Below are positions 41,790 to 50,208 of a stretch of DNA of 64,000 nt, in pieces. This DNA is from CAYMPH01 sp964529415 (GTDB lineage: Bacteria > Spirochaetota > UBA4802 > UBA5550), in assembly GCA_964529415.1 (NCBI GenBank), contig CAZGWD010000006.1, positions 62,001-126,000 on the forward strand. Reading direction: 5' to 3'. Numbering within the stretch: position 1 is the stretch's first letter; every line of letters begins with the position of its first letter. Below the pieces are notes generated by a model. The model saw nothing but the letters and a program-made list of their open reading frames with translations, had not been told where the DNA came from and did no database searches. The position numbers and the translations under genes were made by a program.

Positions 41790-42740
41790 ATGAAACCGAT
41801 AAAACAGTTAAAATTAAATAATATTTACAGCCTTTCAGACAGTTTTTTATCAGGAATAATTGACTCGCTGAGCGAAAGGGAATCATATTCAGGAGTTTAC
41901 CAGAGGGGCAGCCATGATATTCCTATGCCGTCAATATCAGAACTGAAGGAAGTTGTTGATCTTTTCAGGTCGATTCTTTTCCCGGGATATTTTATTCATT
42001 CTGACATGAGAACCGAAACAATGAAGTATTATATCGGCTCAACGCTTGATAAAGCGTATAGAATGATAATAGAGCAGATTATGCGCGGATATTGTTTCGG
42101 ATGCACAACCCAGGGGGAATGTTTTGAATGTGAGATCAAGTCCAGAAAAGCTGGAGAGTGTCTTATTGCAAAACTCCCTGAATTAAGGCGCATGCTGACG
42201 CTGGATGCATCTGCAGCATATACAGGTGACCCTGCAGCGAATAATATCGGGGAAACTATTTTCTGCTATCCGAGTCTCCGTGTGCTGACTAATCACAGAA
42301 TAGCTCATGAGCTTTATAAGCTTGATATTCCGCTGATTCCGAGAATTATTTCTGAAATGGCTCATTCTGAGACAGGCATTGACATCCATCCAGGAGCAAC
42401 TATAGGCGAGAATTTTTTTATCGACCATGGTACCGGTACAGTAATAGGAGAGACCTCAATCATAGGAAATAATGTCCGGATTTATCAGGGAGTTACACTT
42501 GGCGCGAAAAGCTTCCCCAGGGATGATTCCGGTAATCCGATTAAGGGAAATCCAAGACATCCTATAGTTGAGGATAATGTTATAATTTATTCAGGCGCCA
42601 CAATTCTCGGAAGGATTACTATAGGCAAGGGCGCAGAGATCGGAGGAAATGTCTGGATCACGTCTAATGTGCCTGCAGGTGCAGTTCTTACCCAGAATAA
42701 ACCAACTCAGATTCTGTTTCAAGATGGTGCAGGAATTTAA
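41790..42740 (+). CDS. cysE: Serine O-acetyltransferase, long EpsC/SrpH type
   Basis: A 316-residue enzyme that acetylates serine as the first committed step to cysteine. An N-terminal helical region with a Cys-rich piece (CFGCTTQGECFEC) common in this long subclass leads to LRRMLTLDASAAYTGDPAAN. The hexapeptide domain has the active-site signature HSETGIDIHPGATIGENFFI, DHGTGTVIGETSIIGNNVRI and YQGVTLGAKSF, with the catalytic His and Asp pair present. ATAAGGATTTTTAT precedes the ATG. The J-domain gene follows only eight bases downstream. The cysteine synthase (cysK) is not in the window. Confidence 0.93.
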   Translation: MKPIKQLKLNNIYSLSDSFLSGIIDSLSERESYSGVYQRGSHDIPMPSISELKEVVDLFRSILFPGYFIHSDMRTETMKYYIGSTLDKAYRMIIEQIMRGYCFGCTTQGECFECEIKSRKAGECLIAKLPELRRMLTLDASAAYTGDPAANNIGETIFCYPSLRVLTNHRIAHELYKLDIPLIPRIISEMAHSETGIDIHPGATIGENFFIDHGTGTVIGETSIIGNNVRIYQGVTLGAKSFPRDDSGNPIKGNPRHPIVEDNVIIYSGATILGRITIGKGAEIGGNVWITSNVPAGAVLTQNKPTQILFQDGAGI

Positions 42741-42748
42741 AATAAATT

Positions 42749-43405
42749 GTGGAAATATTAAATGTAAATCAGGGTTATCTTTTTGAGTATTTAAAGTCTG
42801 CAGAAGGTCCTCTTATGGAAGCAGTGCTGCTTAGGGCTGTTTTCGGCGATATCAGGATTGATATAAAAGATGATTATCTGTATTTCTCGCATTTTTCTCT
42901 ATACCATGCATTATATAATCTTAAGTTATCAAAAGGCGCAGAAGGATATTATTTTCATCTGGATCCGATGAGGATAAGGATGCTTCAGATTGCTGATAGA
43001 GGCATGTGCACTTATTATCATGCTGACAGGGGGATATTCTGCGGGGAATTTTCCGGAGAAGAAATCTTCTGCATAAACCATAAGCCCCGGGATGAAAAAT
43101 TATACCATAGTGTCAGTTTTGATGTGTTAAAGGATTTTTATGAAAATCCGGAAAATATTAATTTCGGCATGGACGGCATTTTAAAAAAATTATCAAACGG
43201 GATTATTCTTTATTCACTCAGAAAGGGTGAAGTTGATTCGGCAAAAAAATTTTTCGGTATTGAATTTCCTGACAGAAAAATTGTTGTTAAGAAATACAGG
43301 GAACTTGCTTTTAAGTATCATCCTGACAGAAACGGCGGTGATGAAAAAAAAATGCGCGAGCTCAATTCGCATTACCAGATTCTGAGGGAAATTTTTATAT
43401 TGTGA
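42749..43405 (+). CDS. J-domain protein with N-terminal domain of unknown type
   Basis: A 218-residue protein starting with GTG 42749, with no strong ribosome site, eight bases after cysE; an internal ATG (MEAVLLRAV) is a second option. The N-terminal ~150 residues are soluble and unrecognised (YFHLDPMRIRMLQIADRGMC). The C-terminal ~55 residues are a J domain with KYRELAFKYHPDRNGGDEKK, containing the HPD triad, placed at the C-terminus as in several accessory J proteins. It should work with DnaK; the client is unknown. Close spacing suggests co-transcription with cysE. Confidence 0.8.
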   Translation: MEILNVNQGYLFEYLKSAEGPLMEAVLLRAVFGDIRIDIKDDYLYFSHFSLYHALYNLKLSKGAEGYYFHLDPMRIRMLQIADRGMCTYYHADRGIFCGEFSGEEIFCINHKPRDEKLYHSVSFDVLKDFYENPENINFGMDGILKKLSNGIILYSLRKGEVDSAKKFFGIEFPDRKIVVKKYRELAFKYHPDRNGGDEKKMRELNSHYQILREIFIL

Positions 43406-43456
43406 GATCATTTTCTCAATATCTTGCGGTTTTATTTTAAATAATAAATAAAAATA

Positions 43457-43556
43457 TGTGTAAGAACCGGGGATAGGGAGATTGTCGAGATATGGGAATA
43501 AAGAATTTTTTATTTCATCATCTCTTGAATCTCCAAATCTCCTTCTATCTTTAATC
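43457..43556 (-). repeat. Purine/pyrimidine inverted-repeat element, copy C3 (inverted)
   Basis: Begins TGTGTAAGAACC and ends CTCCTTCTATCTTTAATC, which is the reverse of the order in C1 and C2. It therefore lies in the opposite orientation in the spacer before the ABC-F gene. Confidence 0.68.
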
Positions 43557-43684
43557 TTTTATTCTTGACTAAAACCTGCCAGATTAATTCTTTCTATCTA
43601 AAATATAATAATTCTACGAGCCGTTGTACCTGCTTTGAACTGGCTAACTGCAGGTCTGCGGCAAGAAATATTTCAAGGAATAAC

Positions 43685-45496
43685 ATGGCAGTATTAAACA
43701 TACAGAATATAACTCTGAATTTCGGATCAGCTCCTGTATTTGACGGTATAAATATTCAGATACACGAGGGTGAAAAGATATGCCTGCTCGGGAGAAACGG
43801 AGCAGGAAAATCCACCATGATGAAAATGATCAATGGTGAAATAGAACCTGATTCAGGGGATTTGATCCGCGAAAAGGGAATGGTTACTTCCATTTTGCAG
43901 CAGGAGGTTCCGCTTGATCTTAAAGGCACTATTCATGAAGTCATAGCATCCGGTCTCAGGCAGCATGGATTTTCCCTGCATTCCGAAGATCTTGATCATA
44001 ATCCCACTCATGAGATTGAAAGAATCTGCTCTCTTTTGAAACTTAATGACACTCTGCTGTTCGAAAATTTATCTGCAGGTATGAAACGCAAAGTTCTTCT
44101 CGGAAGAGCAATAGTCGGAGATCCGGATATTCTTCTTCTGGATGAACCAACGAACCATCTCGATATAGATTCAATTCTTTGGCTCGAGGATTTTCTTGCG
44201 CGATACAGAAAAACAATATTTTTTGTGACACACGACAGGTCATTTTTACAGAAAATTGCAGACAGGATAATTGAACTGGATCGGGGCAAGCTCTATGACT
44301 GGAAGTGCGATTACAAGACTTTTCTTGAAAGAAAAGATGCGTGGCTCGAATCCGAGCAGACTTTGAATGCTTTGTTTGATAAAAAACTTGCTGCAGAAGA
44401 AGTTTGGATCCGCAAAGGCATCAAGGCAAGACGCACCAGAAATGAGGGTAGAGTCAGCGCTCTTAAAAAAATGAGAAACGAAAGAGCTGAGCGGCGTGAA
44501 GTGTCAGGAAGCGTAAAGATGCAGATCCAGAAATCGGAAATATCCGGTAAAATGATTATTGAAGCTGATGATATTTCCTTTGCATATGACAAGCTTGATA
44601 TTATCCGCGACTTTTCAACAAGGATTATACGGGGTGCAAAAATTGGAATTATCGGTCCGAACGGATGCGGAAAAAGCACTCTTATCAAACTTCTTCTGAA
44701 TGATCTGAAACCTGTAACAGGCATTGTTAAAACAGGAACCGGACTTAATGTGGTATATTACGACCAGATGCGGAATAAGATTGATCCGAAACTGACTGTT
44801 AAAGAAAATGTTATGAACGGAAGCGAGACGATTGATATCAATGGACGGAAGAAACACGTTATCGGTTACCTTCAGGATTTTCTTTTTCCTCCATCAATGG
44901 CGGATATAAAAACAGAAGTTTTATCCGGAGGAGAGAAAAACCGTCTTATGCTTGCTCAGCTTTTTACGAGGCCGTTTAATTTTCTCGTAATGGATGAGCC
45001 AACGAACGATCTTGATATTGAAACAATCGAGCTGCTGGAGGAGCTTCTCCTTGATTATGACGGAACTTTGCTGCTCGTAAGTCACGACAGGACATTTGTA
45101 AATAATATTGTGAATTCCGTTTTTGCTTTTGATGCTGACGGAACAGTTAATGAATATGCAGGCGGATATGACGATTGGCTCAGCCGCAGAATCAAAACTG
45201 AAAAGAAAATAAAAACTTCATCTGCAGATAAAACAAAAAAGGAAGTTCAGAAGGTTAAAACAAAACTTTCAATGAAAGAAAGAAAAGAACTTGAGGATAT
45301 TCCTGGAATTATTGAATTAAATGAAAACAGAAAAAAGGAAATATTCGCAACACTCGGTGATCCGTCATTTTATCAAAAAAGCAGCACAGATGCTTCTACT
45401 CTTAAAAATGAACTTGATCAGATAGATAAAGAATTTGAAAAATTGTTCTCAAGATGGGAAGAGCTGGATGCATTTGAAAAAACACTTAAACAATAA
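43685..45496 (+). CDS. uup: ABC-F family ATPase, Uup-like
   Basis: A 603-residue cytoplasmic protein with two ABC domains and no membrane segments. The first domain has GRNGAGKSTMMK, LSAGMKRKVLLGRAI and ILLLDEPTNHLD; the second GPNGCGKSTLIK, LSGGEKNRLMLAQLF and LVMDEPTNDLD. A C-terminal coiled coil (ELNENRKKEIFATLGDP, LKNELDQIDKEFEKLFSR) is the Uup-type DNA/rRNA-binding tail. ABC-F proteins act on ribosomes or, for Uup, in DNA recombination. I chose ATG 43685 because AAGGAATAAC precedes it; an upstream TTG at 43565 would add 40 unrelated residues. The repeat C3 lies before the gene. Confidence 0.92.
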   Translation: MAVLNIQNITLNFGSAPVFDGINIQIHEGEKICLLGRNGAGKSTMMKMINGEIEPDSGDLIREKGMVTSILQQEVPLDLKGTIHEVIASGLRQHGFSLHSEDLDHNPTHEIERICSLLKLNDTLLFENLSAGMKRKVLLGRAIVGDPDILLLDEPTNHLDIDSILWLEDFLARYRKTIFFVTHDRSFLQKIADRIIELDRGKLYDWKCDYKTFLERKDAWLESEQTLNALFDKKLAAEEVWIRKGIKARRTRNEGRVSALKKMRNERAERREVSGSVKMQIQKSEISGKMIIEADDISFAYDKLDIIRDFSTRIIRGAKIGIIGPNGCGKSTLIKLLLNDLKPVTGIVKTGTGLNVVYYDQMRNKIDPKLTVKENVMNGSETIDINGRKKHVIGYLQDFLFPPSMADIKTEVLSGGEKNRLMLAQLFTRPFNFLVMDEPTNDLDIETIELLEELLLDYDGTLLLVSHDRTFVNNIVNSVFAFDADGTVNEYAGGYDDWLSRRIKTEKKIKTSSADKTKKEVQKVKTKLSMKERKELEDIPGIIELNENRKKEIFATLGDPSFYQKSSTDASTLKNELDQIDKEFEKLFSRWEELDAFEKTLKQ

Positions 45497-45500
45497 TATG

Positions 45501-45592
45501 AAAAAGAAATCAGGAGATGTGGGGATATAAGAGATAAGGAGATAAATTTTATGTCCCCCCGATCACTTATATCTCCTTATCTCCTGTTCTTG
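45501..45592 (+). repeat. Purine/pyrimidine inverted-repeat element, copy C4
   Basis: Begins AAAAAGAAATCAGGAGATGT, continues GGGGATATAAGAGATAAGG and the pyrimidine arm CTTATATCTCCTTATCTCCT, and ends GTTCTTGAACA, close to the GATCTTACACA end of C1/C2. Forward orientation, between uup and the cysteine-cluster gene. Confidence 0.7.
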
Positions 45593-45678
45593 AACATCTT
45601 TGCTTTTGCATGAATTATACGTGAAAAAAAATATATGAAAAAGATAATAAAAAATAACGGGTTGGTTGAATGTAATAT

Positions 45679-46077
45679 ATGAAAAAAAAAGCTGCTCAGA
45701 AAGAAGTATTTAAGGCCCCTTGTGAGGATTGCGGCGGGAGGTGCTGTAAATATATTGTCATTGAAATTGATACTCCAAGAAGCAAAAAGGATTTTCACTA
45801 TTTAAGATGGTATCTACTGCATAAGGATGTTAATGTATTTTTGGATCATAACAGGAAATGGCACATTGAATTTAAAACTCCCTGTACCGCCCAGACTGAA
45901 GATCATTCCTGTTCTATTTATAAAGACAGGCCTTTGATATGCCAGTCACACGGAACAGGCGATGGCGAATGTGAATATTACGAAACACCTTATTCAGTTT
46001 ATTTTTCTGATCTGAAAACGTTTGAAAAATATCTGGATAAAAAAGGCGTAAACTGGAGATTCAAAACAAAAAAATAG
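45679..46077 (+). CDS. YkgJ-family cysteine-cluster protein
   Basis: A 132-residue protein. CEDCGGRCCKYIVIEI near the N-terminus and CTAQTEDHSCSIYKDRPLIC with a final CQSHGTGDGEC form the Cys cluster of the YkgJ/zinc-or-iron chelating family. The metal and role are not settled for the family. It is preceded by repeat C4 and followed by a palindrome at 46079-46112 that may end the transcript. Confidence 0.85.
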   Translation: MKKKAAQKEVFKAPCEDCGGRCCKYIVIEIDTPRSKKDFHYLRWYLLHKDVNVFLDHNRKWHIEFKTPCTAQTEDHSCSIYKDRPLICQSHGTGDGECEYYETPYSVYFSDLKTFEKYLDKKGVNWRFKTKK

Positions 46078-46078
46078 G

Positions 46079-46112
46079 CATGTAAGAGTTCAAAATTTTG
46101 AACCCTTACATG
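46079..46112. repeat. Palindrome of the TTCAAAATTTTGAA-core family, copy A1
   Basis: Two 17-base arms (CATGTAAGAGTTCAAAA and its complement with one mismatch) meet without a loop. Located two bases past the stop codon; no strong T-run follows. Shares its core with 49137-49174 and 56633-56684. Confidence 0.72.
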
Positions 46113-46164
46113 CTGTCCTTTATTTTTTGGTTAATTCCGGCATCTTTCATGCCGAAAAGTTAGT

Positions 46165-47256
46165 ATGAAAAGATTTTTTCAAATTCTGCCTCTTGTGCTG
46201 TTTTTATCAGGTCTTTTTGTACTGATTTACAGCCAGGTTACAACAGGCAGCAATCTGCCTGTTACTGAAAGCCAGATAGTAAACCTCGAAAATTCAATTA
46301 TAATAAACGGCATCAGAATGGATTCGGATATGCCTCTTTCAGAAGATGAAACCGAAGAATATGATGATGGTAAAATTATCTATAGAAATGATTTTAATGA
46401 TAAAAGCCCGGATAGCGGAATTGAAGTAAAACAGCAGAAGAAAAAAGGGCTCGATATATCAGAATTAAACAGATTAAAAAAAACAGACACTAAATGGCAT
46501 CTTACCAGATATAAAATCAAACCGAATGATAATATATGGAAGATCGCGAAAAAGTTCAGCACTGAACACAATTCTATAATAAAAATAAACAGAATTACAG
46601 AACCTGATAGTTTAAAACCTGGAAAAATTCTTGAAATACCAAACAGGGCCGGTACCTTTTACGTGGTTAATTCCGGTGACAATCTGACAATAATATCAGA
46701 AAAATTTAATATTTCCAGTGAGAAAATAACTGATCACAATAAAATTTCAGATTCTAAAATTAAAGCAGGAATGAAAATTTTTATTCCGGACTCATATTTA
46801 AAAAAAGGAATTAAGGCTGATATTCCACGAACAGTTAAAATAAAAAAAACTGAAAAGCAGGTGGCCCGCACATTGAGATTCGGCTGGCCAATATCCGGTA
46901 AAATTACATCCGGTTTTGGAAACAGGCTTGATCCGTTTTCTAATACAAGGAAATTTCACTGCGGTCTTGATATCAGCGCAAACTCCGGTACTCCGGTTTA
47001 TGCATCAGCTGACGGAACAGTTATTTTCAGCGGGTGGAAGGACGGATACGGCAATGTTGTAATCATGAGGCACGAAGGCGGTTATATTTCAGTGTACGCT
47101 CATAACAGTAAAAATATTGTTAATGAAAAAGATATTGTACTAAGAGGAAAAAATATTGCTTTATCAGGAATGACCGGGCTTGCTACAGGCGGCCATCTTC
47201 ATTTTGAAATAAGAAAGTATATGACTCCGCTAAACCCTCTGAGGATGATGAGATGA
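46165..47256 (+). CDS. LysM-containing M23 metallopeptidase (NlpD/DipM-like)
   Basis: A 363-residue exported or membrane-anchored protein. An N-terminal hydrophobic segment (LPLVLFLSGLFVLIYS) precedes a low-complexity acidic linker and two LysM repeats: YKIKPNDNIWKIAKKFSTE through PGKILEIP, and YVVNSGDNLTIISEKFNISS through AGMKIFIP. The C-terminal M23 domain has GWPISGKITSGFGNRLDPFS, FHCGLDISANSGTPVYASAD and GGHLHFEIRKY; all zinc ligands (H in FHCGLD, D, H in HLHFE) are present, so it can be an active endopeptidase rather than an inactive activator. It overlaps the next gene by four bases. It probably cuts peptidoglycan during growth or division. Confidence 0.92.
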   Translation: MKRFFQILPLVLFLSGLFVLIYSQVTTGSNLPVTESQIVNLENSIIINGIRMDSDMPLSEDETEEYDDGKIIYRNDFNDKSPDSGIEVKQQKKKGLDISELNRLKKTDTKWHLTRYKIKPNDNIWKIAKKFSTEHNSIIKINRITEPDSLKPGKILEIPNRAGTFYVVNSGDNLTIISEKFNISSEKITDHNKISDSKIKAGMKIFIPDSYLKKGIKADIPRTVKIKKTEKQVARTLRFGWPISGKITSGFGNRLDPFSNTRKFHCGLDISANSGTPVYASADGTVIFSGWKDGYGNVVIMRHEGGYISVYAHNSKNIVNEKDIVLRGKNIALSGMTGLATGGHLHFEIRKYMTPLNPLRMMR

Positions 47257-48314
47257 AAATATTGTTACCCGGAATTTTTACAGTAGCGGTTTGTTTTTTC
47301 TCTGCAGCTGCACAGGCAAATATGATACTCGATAAATCATATTCACGAATAAAAATATATCAGACTCAAAAGCTTATGGATGGATGGGATGCTGTAGTTA
47401 AGGGCAGGATTACATCTATATCATCTATGGACTCTTTAGAGGATAATGATTTTCTCGGAAAAGCCAAGGATAAATATAAAGCCACTGTAAGACTATACAG
47501 CGTTGACGGGATCAAGGCCGGCGATTCGTTATATGTGGTTAATAACAATAATCTTATTGTTTCAAAAATTGTTGTGAAAAATATTTTCAAAACTGTATCC
47601 CTCGGCTATATGCTGATAGGATACGGCAACTGCAGGCTTGCAGGTGTTGATTATATGGTAACACAGAGAGTTGAGGATGAATTTGCGAAGAATGCGTATG
47701 TTTATAAATCCCGGGGTGATTATTTCGTCAATATCGGCGATTATGCTAAAGCTATAACTGAATATAAAAAATCCCTTGAAATGGATAAAGGCAGCCCGGA
47801 GACACATATGGCGCTGGGTTATGTCTATATGAATCAGGGAGTGGACCGTTTTGCATACCATGAATTTCAGGAAGCATATAAAAGAATGAACAGGCTTTAT
47901 GACAATGAGGATAAATACCTGCTGTTAAAAGGTCTTGTTGATGTTATATTTAAAGAGGTATACCATTCTTCAAATCTTAATTCGGATATGAAGAAAAAAT
48001 TTATTTCCCAGGGAGTAACCTATTGTAAAGAGGCGCTTAAGGTTTATAGAAAATCCTATGAAATGAATTACTACATGGCCATGTTTCACTATCAGGGACC
48101 GGAAACAGACCACAAGGTGGCAAAAGATTATTTCATGAAAGTTATAGAGCTGAAACCTGATCACACTGAATCTTATACTGCTTTATCCAATCTTTATTTT
48201 ATGCACGGAAATAAGGATAAGGCAAGAAAGTATCTTGACAAGGCTCTGGATATAGATAAATTCAATCCAGAGGCGAGAAGGATGCTTAATAAAATGGAAA
48301 CATTCAAAAACTGA
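47253..48314 (+). CDS. Exported TPR-repeat protein
   Basis: A 353-residue protein that overlaps the M23 gene by four bases (ATGA). The signal peptide (ILLPGIFTVAVCFFSAAAQA, cleaved after AQA) exports it. Residues 30-130 form an unassigned domain (MDGWDAVVKGRITSI). TPR repeats follow at ~155-190 (GDYFVNIGDYAKAITEYKKS, GSPETHMALGYVYMNQGV) and ~275-350 (HKVAKDYFMKVIELKPDH, DKARKYLDKALDIDKFNPEA). It probably scaffolds an envelope complex, perhaps with the LysM/M23 peptidase with which it is translationally coupled. Confidence 0.85.
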   Translation: MKILLPGIFTVAVCFFSAAAQANMILDKSYSRIKIYQTQKLMDGWDAVVKGRITSISSMDSLEDNDFLGKAKDKYKATVRLYSVDGIKAGDSLYVVNNNNLIVSKIVVKNIFKTVSLGYMLIGYGNCRLAGVDYMVTQRVEDEFAKNAYVYKSRGDYFVNIGDYAKAITEYKKSLEMDKGSPETHMALGYVYMNQGVDRFAYHEFQEAYKRMNRLYDNEDKYLLLKGLVDVIFKEVYHSSNLNSDMKKKFISQGVTYCKEALKVYRKSYEMNYYMAMFHYQGPETDHKVAKDYFMKVIELKPDHTESYTALSNLYFMHGNKDKARKYLDKALDIDKFNPEARRMLNKMETFKN

Positions 48315-48417
48315 TTATCATCCCCGGCTCCTGCTTGGACTTCGCTCAGCATAAATTGCTGCTGTGTAAAGTCAGGCATCTTAATTAAAACATTAAATTA
48401 TAAATAAGGTTTTGTGT

Positions 48418-48921
48418 ATGTTTAGAATTATTTTGTCATTTGCAATTGCTTTTACTTCTGCATTTCAGCTCGATGCCAGATTAAAAGATAAAGGTGATTC
48501 TTATATTTCAAAAGAGGAAGTGATTTCTCTTGAAAAGTCCGGGCATATTACTTCTCTCGGAAAAAATTCCTGGAAAACCAGGGGCGGACTTTTATTAAAA
48601 GGAAAAGACCCTGATGGAAAAAACAGGCTTGAACACATAATGAGACATTCATCAGACAGTCCATCAAGGCCGAAGCATGGAGTGTTCAGCATAAGCAAAG
48701 CTGGGATTATTGAACTGCTTGATGAAGCCTGGAGACAAACAGCCGGCAATGCGAAAAAGGGTCCTGAAAGAGGCGGAAAAACAGTTTTCGAATATGATAC
48801 AGGCAGGGAAGTGGGTTATCTCGGCGGCAGAGAAGGCTTAAACAAAAAGCATCCAAAACTTAAAAGCGTGAGGCTTGTTATTAATAATAAAAAAGAAGTA
48901 ATTACATTTTTTCCGTATTAA
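48418..48921 (+). CDS. Exported small protein with a polymorphic-toxin-like domain
   Basis: A 167-residue protein starting at ATG 48418, eight bases after AAGG; an upstream TTG at 48412 is less likely. A signal peptide (FRIILSFAIAFTSAFQLDA) is followed by a single domain with KNRLEHIMRHSSDSPSRP, KHGVFSISKAGIIELLDEAW, KTVFEYDTGREVGYLGG and the C-terminal VRLVINNKKEVITFFPY. The RxEHIxRH and HGVF blocks and the final xITxFP match C-terminal toxin domains of polymorphic toxins with BECR-type RNase folds; I know this only as a family pattern. No immunity gene is obvious; the next gene is a 60-residue zinc ribbon. Its role could be secreted nuclease or a domesticated toxin. Confidence 0.65.
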   Translation: MFRIILSFAIAFTSAFQLDARLKDKGDSYISKEEVISLEKSGHITSLGKNSWKTRGGLLLKGKDPDGKNRLEHIMRHSSDSPSRPKHGVFSISKAGIIELLDEAWRQTAGNAKKGPERGGKTVFEYDTGREVGYLGGREGLNKKHPKLKSVRLVINNKKEVITFFPY

Positions 48922-48930
48922 GGATGAAAT

Positions 48931-49113
48931 ATGACTGAAAAAGAACTGATCTGCCCATTTTGCGATGAAGGTGCATTAAAAGATAAAAAATGCCGTTCCT
49001 GTAAAAAAAATTATCTCCTTTGTGATGAATGTGAATCAGTTTATATTGATTCTGATTCACTTGATAAGGAATTTCCTGCAAAATGTCCTCATTGCGGTGC
49101 TGATATTTCCTGA
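48931..49113 (+). CDS. Small zinc-ribbon protein
   Basis: A 60-residue protein with CPFCDEGALKDKKCRSCKKN and then CDECESVYIDSD and CPHCGADIS, eight Cys in four CxxC pairs, enough for two zinc sites. AAGGATGAAAT is a good ribosome site nine bases after the preceding toxin-like gene, so they may be co-transcribed. The function is unknown; an immunity role is possible only by position. A palindrome (49137-49174) follows. Confidence 0.72.
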   Translation: MTEKELICPFCDEGALKDKKCRSCKKNYLLCDECESVYIDSDSLDKEFPAKCPHCGADIS

Positions 49114-49136
49114 ATTATTCACTGTAAATATGGCAC

Positions 49137-49174
49137 GACACGTAGGGATTCAAAATTTTGAACCCCTACGTGTC
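49137..49174. repeat. Palindrome of the TTCAAAATTTTGAA-core family, copy A2
   Basis: Two 19-base arms (GACACGTAGGGATTCAAAA and its complement with one mismatch) meet without a loop, 23 bases past the zinc-ribbon gene's stop. The inner ten bases equal copy A1, while the outer bases differ. Confidence 0.72.
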
Positions 49175-49247
49175 TGTATACGCCTTCATCCGCGTCATAT
49201 GTGTTCCATTCATTTTTTTATTCTAAATTCTGTATAAAAATAAATTC

Positions 49248-49276
49248 TTGCCTTTCTTTAGTAAATTTTGTATATT
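49248..49276 (+). promoter_or_regulatory. Promoter of the MORN gene, likely leaderless
   Basis: TTGCCT at 49248-49253, 17-base spacer, TATATT at 49271-49276. The ATG at 49283 lies seven bases after the -10, where transcription would normally begin, and no ribosome site is visible. Confidence 0.55.
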
Positions 49277-49282
49277 AGTTAA

Positions 49283-49723
49283 ATGAAAATTTTAATTATA
49301 ATATTATTTGCTGCTGTTTCGATTTATGCACAGGATCTCGGAGAATGCATAAGCGGTGACTGCATTAATGGTTACGGCACATACAAATGGTTAAACGGGG
49401 ATTTTTATACAGGAAACTACAGGAATGCATTTAAAAACGGGAGAGGTGATTATACCTGGAGTAATGGCAATAAATATACAGGTACCTGGTTAAATGGAAA
49501 ACGCAATGGTCATGGAATTTTTATTTGGAAAGAAGGCGATAGATACGAAGGAAACTGGGTAAATGACAGACGTAACGGCAAGGGTACTTTTACATGGGCA
49601 AACGGTGCAAAATATACGGGTGATTTTAAAGATGACATGAGGCATGGACAGGGGATTTATATCTGGCCTGACGGCAAGGATATGAACGGTAAATGGCAGA
49701 ACGATAAATTTTTAGGCAATTAA
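49283..49723 (+). CDS. MORN-repeat secreted protein
   Basis: A 146-residue protein. The first 17 residues (KILIIILFAAVSIYAQ) are a signal peptide, and the rest is a run of about five MORN repeats of ~23 residues: GTYKWLNGDFYTGNYRNAFK, GRGDYTWSNGNKYTGTWLNG, GHGIFIWKEGDRYEGNWVND and so on. MORN repeats form beta-hairpin plates that bind lipids or proteins; in bacteria they often belong to secreted or surface proteins. No enzyme domain is attached. It lies after palindrome A2 and before the FmdB-type gene by 24 bases. Confidence 0.9.
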   Translation: MKILIIILFAAVSIYAQDLGECISGDCINGYGTYKWLNGDFYTGNYRNAFKNGRGDYTWSNGNKYTGTWLNGKRNGHGIFIWKEGDRYEGNWVNDRRNGKGTFTWANGAKYTGDFKDDMRHGQGIYIWPDGKDMNGKWQNDKFLGN

Positions 49724-49747
49724 TTTAAATTATATTAAGGGAAAAAA

Positions 49748-49957
49748 ATGGCAATTTATGAATTCAAGTGCAATGACTGCGGTGAAATTTTCAGCGAAAT
49801 GAGAAAAATGGGTGACTTCAATCCGGGAAATTGTTCAAAATGCGGATCAAAAAATACATTTAAAAAAATGTCTTCTTTTGCTACAGTCGGGTCATCTTCA
49901 TCATCTGCATCTGCAGCACCATCATGCTACAATCCGCATTCATGCGGCGGAGGTTGA
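49748..49957 (+). CDS. FmdB-family zinc-ribbon regulator
   Basis: A 69-residue protein with the FmdB start AIYEFKCNDCGEIFSEMRKM and second CxxC pair NCSKCGSKNTFKKMSS, giving a four-Cys zinc site. The C-terminal tail is Ser/Ala-rich with CYNPHSCGGG. FmdB-like proteins are linked to regulation of formamidase or to other putative regulatory roles; the target here is unknown. AAGGGAAAAAA precedes the ATG. Two hairpins follow. Confidence 0.88.
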   Translation: MAIYEFKCNDCGEIFSEMRKMGDFNPGNCSKCGSKNTFKKMSSFATVGSSSSSASAAPSCYNPHSCGGG

Positions 49958-49969
49958 AGTCATGCTTAA

Positions 49970-49989
49970 TGCGGGGTCTCCGCGTTTTT
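49970..49989 (+). terminator. Short GC hairpin with T-run after the FmdB-like gene
   Basis: GCGG-GGTCT-CCGC followed by GTTTTT; a small stem but well placed 13 bases after the stop codon. Confidence 0.5.
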
Positions 49990-50004
49990 CGGACTATCAA
50001 TATA

Positions 50005-50030
50005 AAAGGCCTGAGATTCAGGCTTTTTTT
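50005..50030 (+). terminator. Rho-independent terminator
   Basis: AAAAGGCCTGAGATTCAGGC with GCCTGA/TCAGGC stem and seven T, a good terminator in the spacer before phosphofructokinase. Confidence 0.75.
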
Positions 50031-50208
50031 AATTAATTTTTAAAATTCAATATTATTTTATAGCTAAATTTAAATTGATCTTGATTTATTCATATATATA
50101 ATTAAAATTCTGCTAAATAAAATTTCAAATTGAGATTGTTTTTTTTCATGCACAGACTCCGGTAATAATCTGGAGTATTCAAGGCGAAAGTTATAAACTG
50201 GAGAATTT

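Noticed and set aside
43565..43684. Forty-residue N-terminal extension of the ABC-F protein
   Set aside because: It begins at TTG without ribosome site, and the extension has no similarity; ATG 43685 is preceded by AAGGAATAAC.
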